Of a DNA stretch of 64,000 bases, positions 61,261 through 64,000 are shown one piece after another. The notes beneath the pieces are model-generated. The model saw only the letters and a list, made by a program, of their open reading frames with translations, ran no database searches and had not been told where the DNA came from. The stretch spans positions 23,504,001 to 23,568,000 of the forward strand of contig NC_073348.2 in the NCBI RefSeq assembly GCF_027580225.2, written 5' to 3'. Position numbers and translations under genes: made by a program. The DNA is from Misgurnus anguillicaudatus (lineage: Eukaryota > Chordata > Actinopteri > Cypriniformes > Cobitidae). Numbering within the stretch: position 1 is the stretch's first letter; each line of letters opens with the position of its first letter.

Positions 61261-62930
61261 TTCCCAAATCTTACGCAACACTATTACACAGTAATTTCAG
61301 ACACAAACACCTATGTCCTTATTCTCACCTTCCTGCAGTAAATTCAACCCATGCATAACACGACCAGATGCACAGACCTTCTTATCACAGTGTCTCTTCA
61401 GACACACCCTGCAGCCCTGCGGCTGTGAGGTACGGAGTGGGTGCTCACGGAGTGAGAATAAAGAGTGGACAGACCTTACCGTGAACTGTGGAAATGCCCT
61501 TCCGAAGACACTTGTTTGTCGAGGAAGCGGACGTATAAATATTCCATCTGTTTACGGTTGGAAAAAAGGCCATTAAGACTTGGCAGGGGTTGAAGGGTCA
61601 AGAGAAGCTCGGAGCTGCGAAGACCAAATATGGAAGCATTTTGACATTTAAAAAGAAATAGTTGTTTAGAAGGAATATTCAGAGTGCAGGGAAAAACAAA
61701 GCCGGCGTCAAGCCTCATAATTGCATACCGCTGAAAGTAATAATGCACCAAAACTACTGCAGAATATCTTGAACTTAATTAAAGTGGTGGTTTGTGAAAA
61801 CATCTTACTGTAATGCAATAATAAAAAAACGATATGCTTTAGATATGGCCGATTTTCCTAAAACAAGGACTCCTGAGAACCAATTAAGCTGCTGTAGAAA
61901 TGACATTCGTCGACTGTTGCAATGCTACTGTATGTGTTTTGGAAAAAAGAGAAACTTTCAATTAAAGGTAAATGACATTCTGGAAGTGAATACATTTTTG
62001 ACCACTTAAAATGAGCTGAGCAAACAGTAGTAGGTATTATTTTTCACATACTGTGGTTTAAATATAAACTATGTGCAAGTTTTCAATTGCTGAAGCCTGA
62101 AACACACTAAAACTTTCTCGTCCTTGCTCATTAGGAAGGACATTTGATTTCTTGTCTGAAAAGATTCTTTTACTGAAATTTAGTTTGCTTTAGCAGGTGC
62201 TTCGAGCTTAAAGTGGTTTTATGAAACTCTTCTCTGAAAGCTTTTTGCCAGCATTTAGCACTCACGGAGTTTAGTGTAACCAGAACCTACAAAGAAGCGT
62301 TGTGTCCGTCTGGCACAGACAGTACAAATCCATTAAATGCAACAGTAGCTTCAGTATCACTAGATAGTAAATCACTCCGCAAACACTTTACAATACAGAC
62401 CCCATGCTGCTTAGGCTAATTAATTACCTTCGATTAATATAATTAACAATAACAACAACAAAAAATATGTAATTACATTGTGTTCCAACACATAATTACA
62501 TAAAAGTGCATGTTGTTCATTATTGTCACCGGGTACGGCTACACGTAATTATACTGTAAAGTCTTCAGAGGGTCTTAGCCTTGCCACGGGCACTCGCCAC
62601 TTATCATCAAAGAGCAGGAGAGAATTTTCTCTTTGATGGAGCAGACTGTAAGCAATAGGCCACAGTGGGAAATTTGTCCGAGGTGCCAGGTTATCACCCT
62701 CCCGTTTCTGCAAAAAGTGCCCTGGGATTTTTAATGATGACAGATAGCCGAGAAAGATTTCTCGAAGTTGGCTATGGCCAAGCTGCCTTCTGTTTGTTGG
62801 CATCAAGTTCTCCTGAACACATTTGGGTTTTAGACACACTGATTTGCTTCTTGATAAGAAGTTTGGTAGACAAAAGCATACATATAGTATTTAAAATGTT
62901 TTAAAATAAATTAATTTAATAAACATTACG
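61261..62930. other. No gene seen
   Basis: Apparently single-copy sequence. Frames such as 61313-61576 (plus) and 62549-62839 (minus) have no recognisable domain and no exon-like context. Confidence 0.35.
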
Positions 62931-63288
62931 GGGGTCGCACACCGGACGCTGTGCAGCGGCGTTCTAAAAAAATCGAACACATTGTTTTTTATGAGTATAC
63001 GCACACCGGTGCCGACAGGTGGCGCCTGTCTGCGGCGCCCAGCTTTGACTCGGGAAGTTGCTTAAAACCCTGTCGCACCACAGAGCGCCACTCACATTGA
63101 ATAACATCATATTTGCCCCAAATCATTAACGATTAACATTGGCTGCTAATGTATATTTAGCATTTTGAAGTAGATGCTATCTGACAAAGCTCGGGCTATT
63201 TAATGTGCACTGCCTGTTTGCGTTACCTCCGAGTTGGCCTAGACGCGACTCAACGCAGCGCTGAGCTGCGCGTCCGGTGTGCGACCCT
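62931..63288. mobile_element. GC-rich MITE with GGGTCGCACACCGGACGC ends
   Basis: GGGTCGCACACCGGACGC and GCGTCCGGTGTGCGACCC are perfect inverted ends of 18 bp. The base composition is far richer in GC than the flanks. A TTA near each end (left TTACGG, right CTTTA) suggests, weakly, a PIF/Harbinger target. Confidence 0.8.
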
Positions 63289-63348
63289 CTTTAGAGAAGA
63301 TTATTGTGGTTATACATGTAATTTTAATCTTAATTTATACACTTGCAA

Positions 63349-63736
63349 TTAAAGGGGTCATTTCACAAGACTTTTTTAAAGATGTGAAATAAATCTTTGG
63401 TGTCCCCAGAGTACATATGTGAAGTTTTAGCTCAAAATACAATATAGATCATTCATTATAACATATTAACATTTATTACAAAATTATAACATTTCTTAAT
63501 GACAGTGCCACGATTGGTTAGTGCAGATTAAGGGGCGGTATAATCCCCTTTTGACATCACAAGGGAGCCAAATTTCAATGACTTATTTGTTTACATGTTT
63601 GCAGAGAATGGTTCACCCAAACTTAAGTTACTGGGTTGATCTTTTTTAAATTTTCTAGGTTGATAGAAGCACTGGGCACCCAATTATTGAACTTAAACAT
63701 GGAAAAAGTCAGATTTTCATCATATGTCCTCTTTAA
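63349..63736. mobile_element. TTAA element with AGGGGTCATTTCAC end, 388 bp
   Basis: It starts TTAAAGGGGTCATTTCACAA and ends CATATGTCCTCTTTAA. The ends are only partly complementary, but the body (GGTGTCCCCAGAGTACATAT, TTGACATCACAAGGGAGCCA) is a known type of cyprinid repeat. Confidence 0.65.
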
Positions 63737-64000
63737 ACCCATTTAATCAGCACCTGCATTTCCTGGGAATCAAAACCATGACCTTTCCATGACACATTCA
63801 GGAATTAGTTCAGCGTACAAAGCATTGTTGACCTTTGTGTCATAATCTGTAGCTAAAGCATGTTTTCCTTGCAGGATTTTTTTAGGCTGATCTTCATAAA
63901 TTACTGTTAAGTGAATGATGAAATTTTTGAGTTAGAGAAAATTTGACATTTCTTACAGTGTACAATGAACCTTTCTACTTTTGTCATTTTTATCTAATAT
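63737..64000. other. No gene seen
   Basis: AT-rich sequence to the end of the window. The terminal TTTCTTACAGTGTACAATG may be the end of another ACAGTGTA-type repeat. Confidence 0.35.

Noticed and set aside
1..64000. CRISPR arrays, tRNA or rRNA genes, bacterial or phage content
   Set aside because: No regularly spaced short repeats with unique spacers, and no full tRNA cloverleaf. tRNA-like boxes occur only in SINE fragments. Gene structure is clearly eukaryotic.

Overview
This window looks like vertebrate nuclear DNA from a bony fish, most likely a cyprinid (carp/zebrafish group). Three things point that way: one spliced protocadherin gene with GT-AG introns, long AT-rich non-coding stretches, and a dense load of foldback and MITE-type DNA transposons. 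Several of these families I recognise as typical of cyprinid genomes, for example the element ending in the GACCCTGG..CCACAAAACC motif, TTAA-bounded foldbacks, CAGTGTTGGGG hAT elements and a DANA/V-SINE-like fragment. Nothing bacterial, phage-like or CRISPR-like was seen.

The only supported host gene is a delta-1 protocadherin, protocadherin 1 (pcdh1), on the minus strand. A CpG-rich first exon and promoter lie near 24.96-25.6 kb. The first coding exon (signal peptide, EC1, EC2, start of EC3) is at 19047-18229. The large second coding exon (rest of EC3 to EC7, transmembrane segment, conserved cytoplasmic motifs) is at 15227-13041. Joined, they give 993 in-frame residues. The C-terminal exon(s), expected to carry the RRVTF motif, were not found and probably lie beyond position 1. 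If so, 1-13040 is the start of a long pcdh1 intron. Reading past the last donor adds 31 residues and then a TAG, a possible short isoform.

The region 26-64 kb lies upstream of pcdh1 and contains no recognisable host gene. It is a mosaic of mobile elements, many nested. Target-site duplications or an uninterrupted family copy confirm several junctions: hAT elements at 26920-27369, 21147-22711 and 50042-50659; a PIF/Harbinger-like element at 16115-16847; a solo LTR at 31839-32263; a short LTR retrotransposon with near-identical LTRs at 38010-39140; and a broken Tc1/mariner copy at 41846-43039. Thirteen elements are bounded by TTAA, often TTAAAGG. Two short tandem arrays stand out: three copies of about 585 bp at 33737-35484 and three of 174 bp at 37054-37570.

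No clearly novel biological system was found. The points most worth checking are the deep transposon nest at 48.9-51.2 kb, the young gag/pol-less LTR element, the shared TTAA termini of many unrelated-looking foldbacks, a solo BED-finger reading frame, and the possible short pcdh1 isoform.
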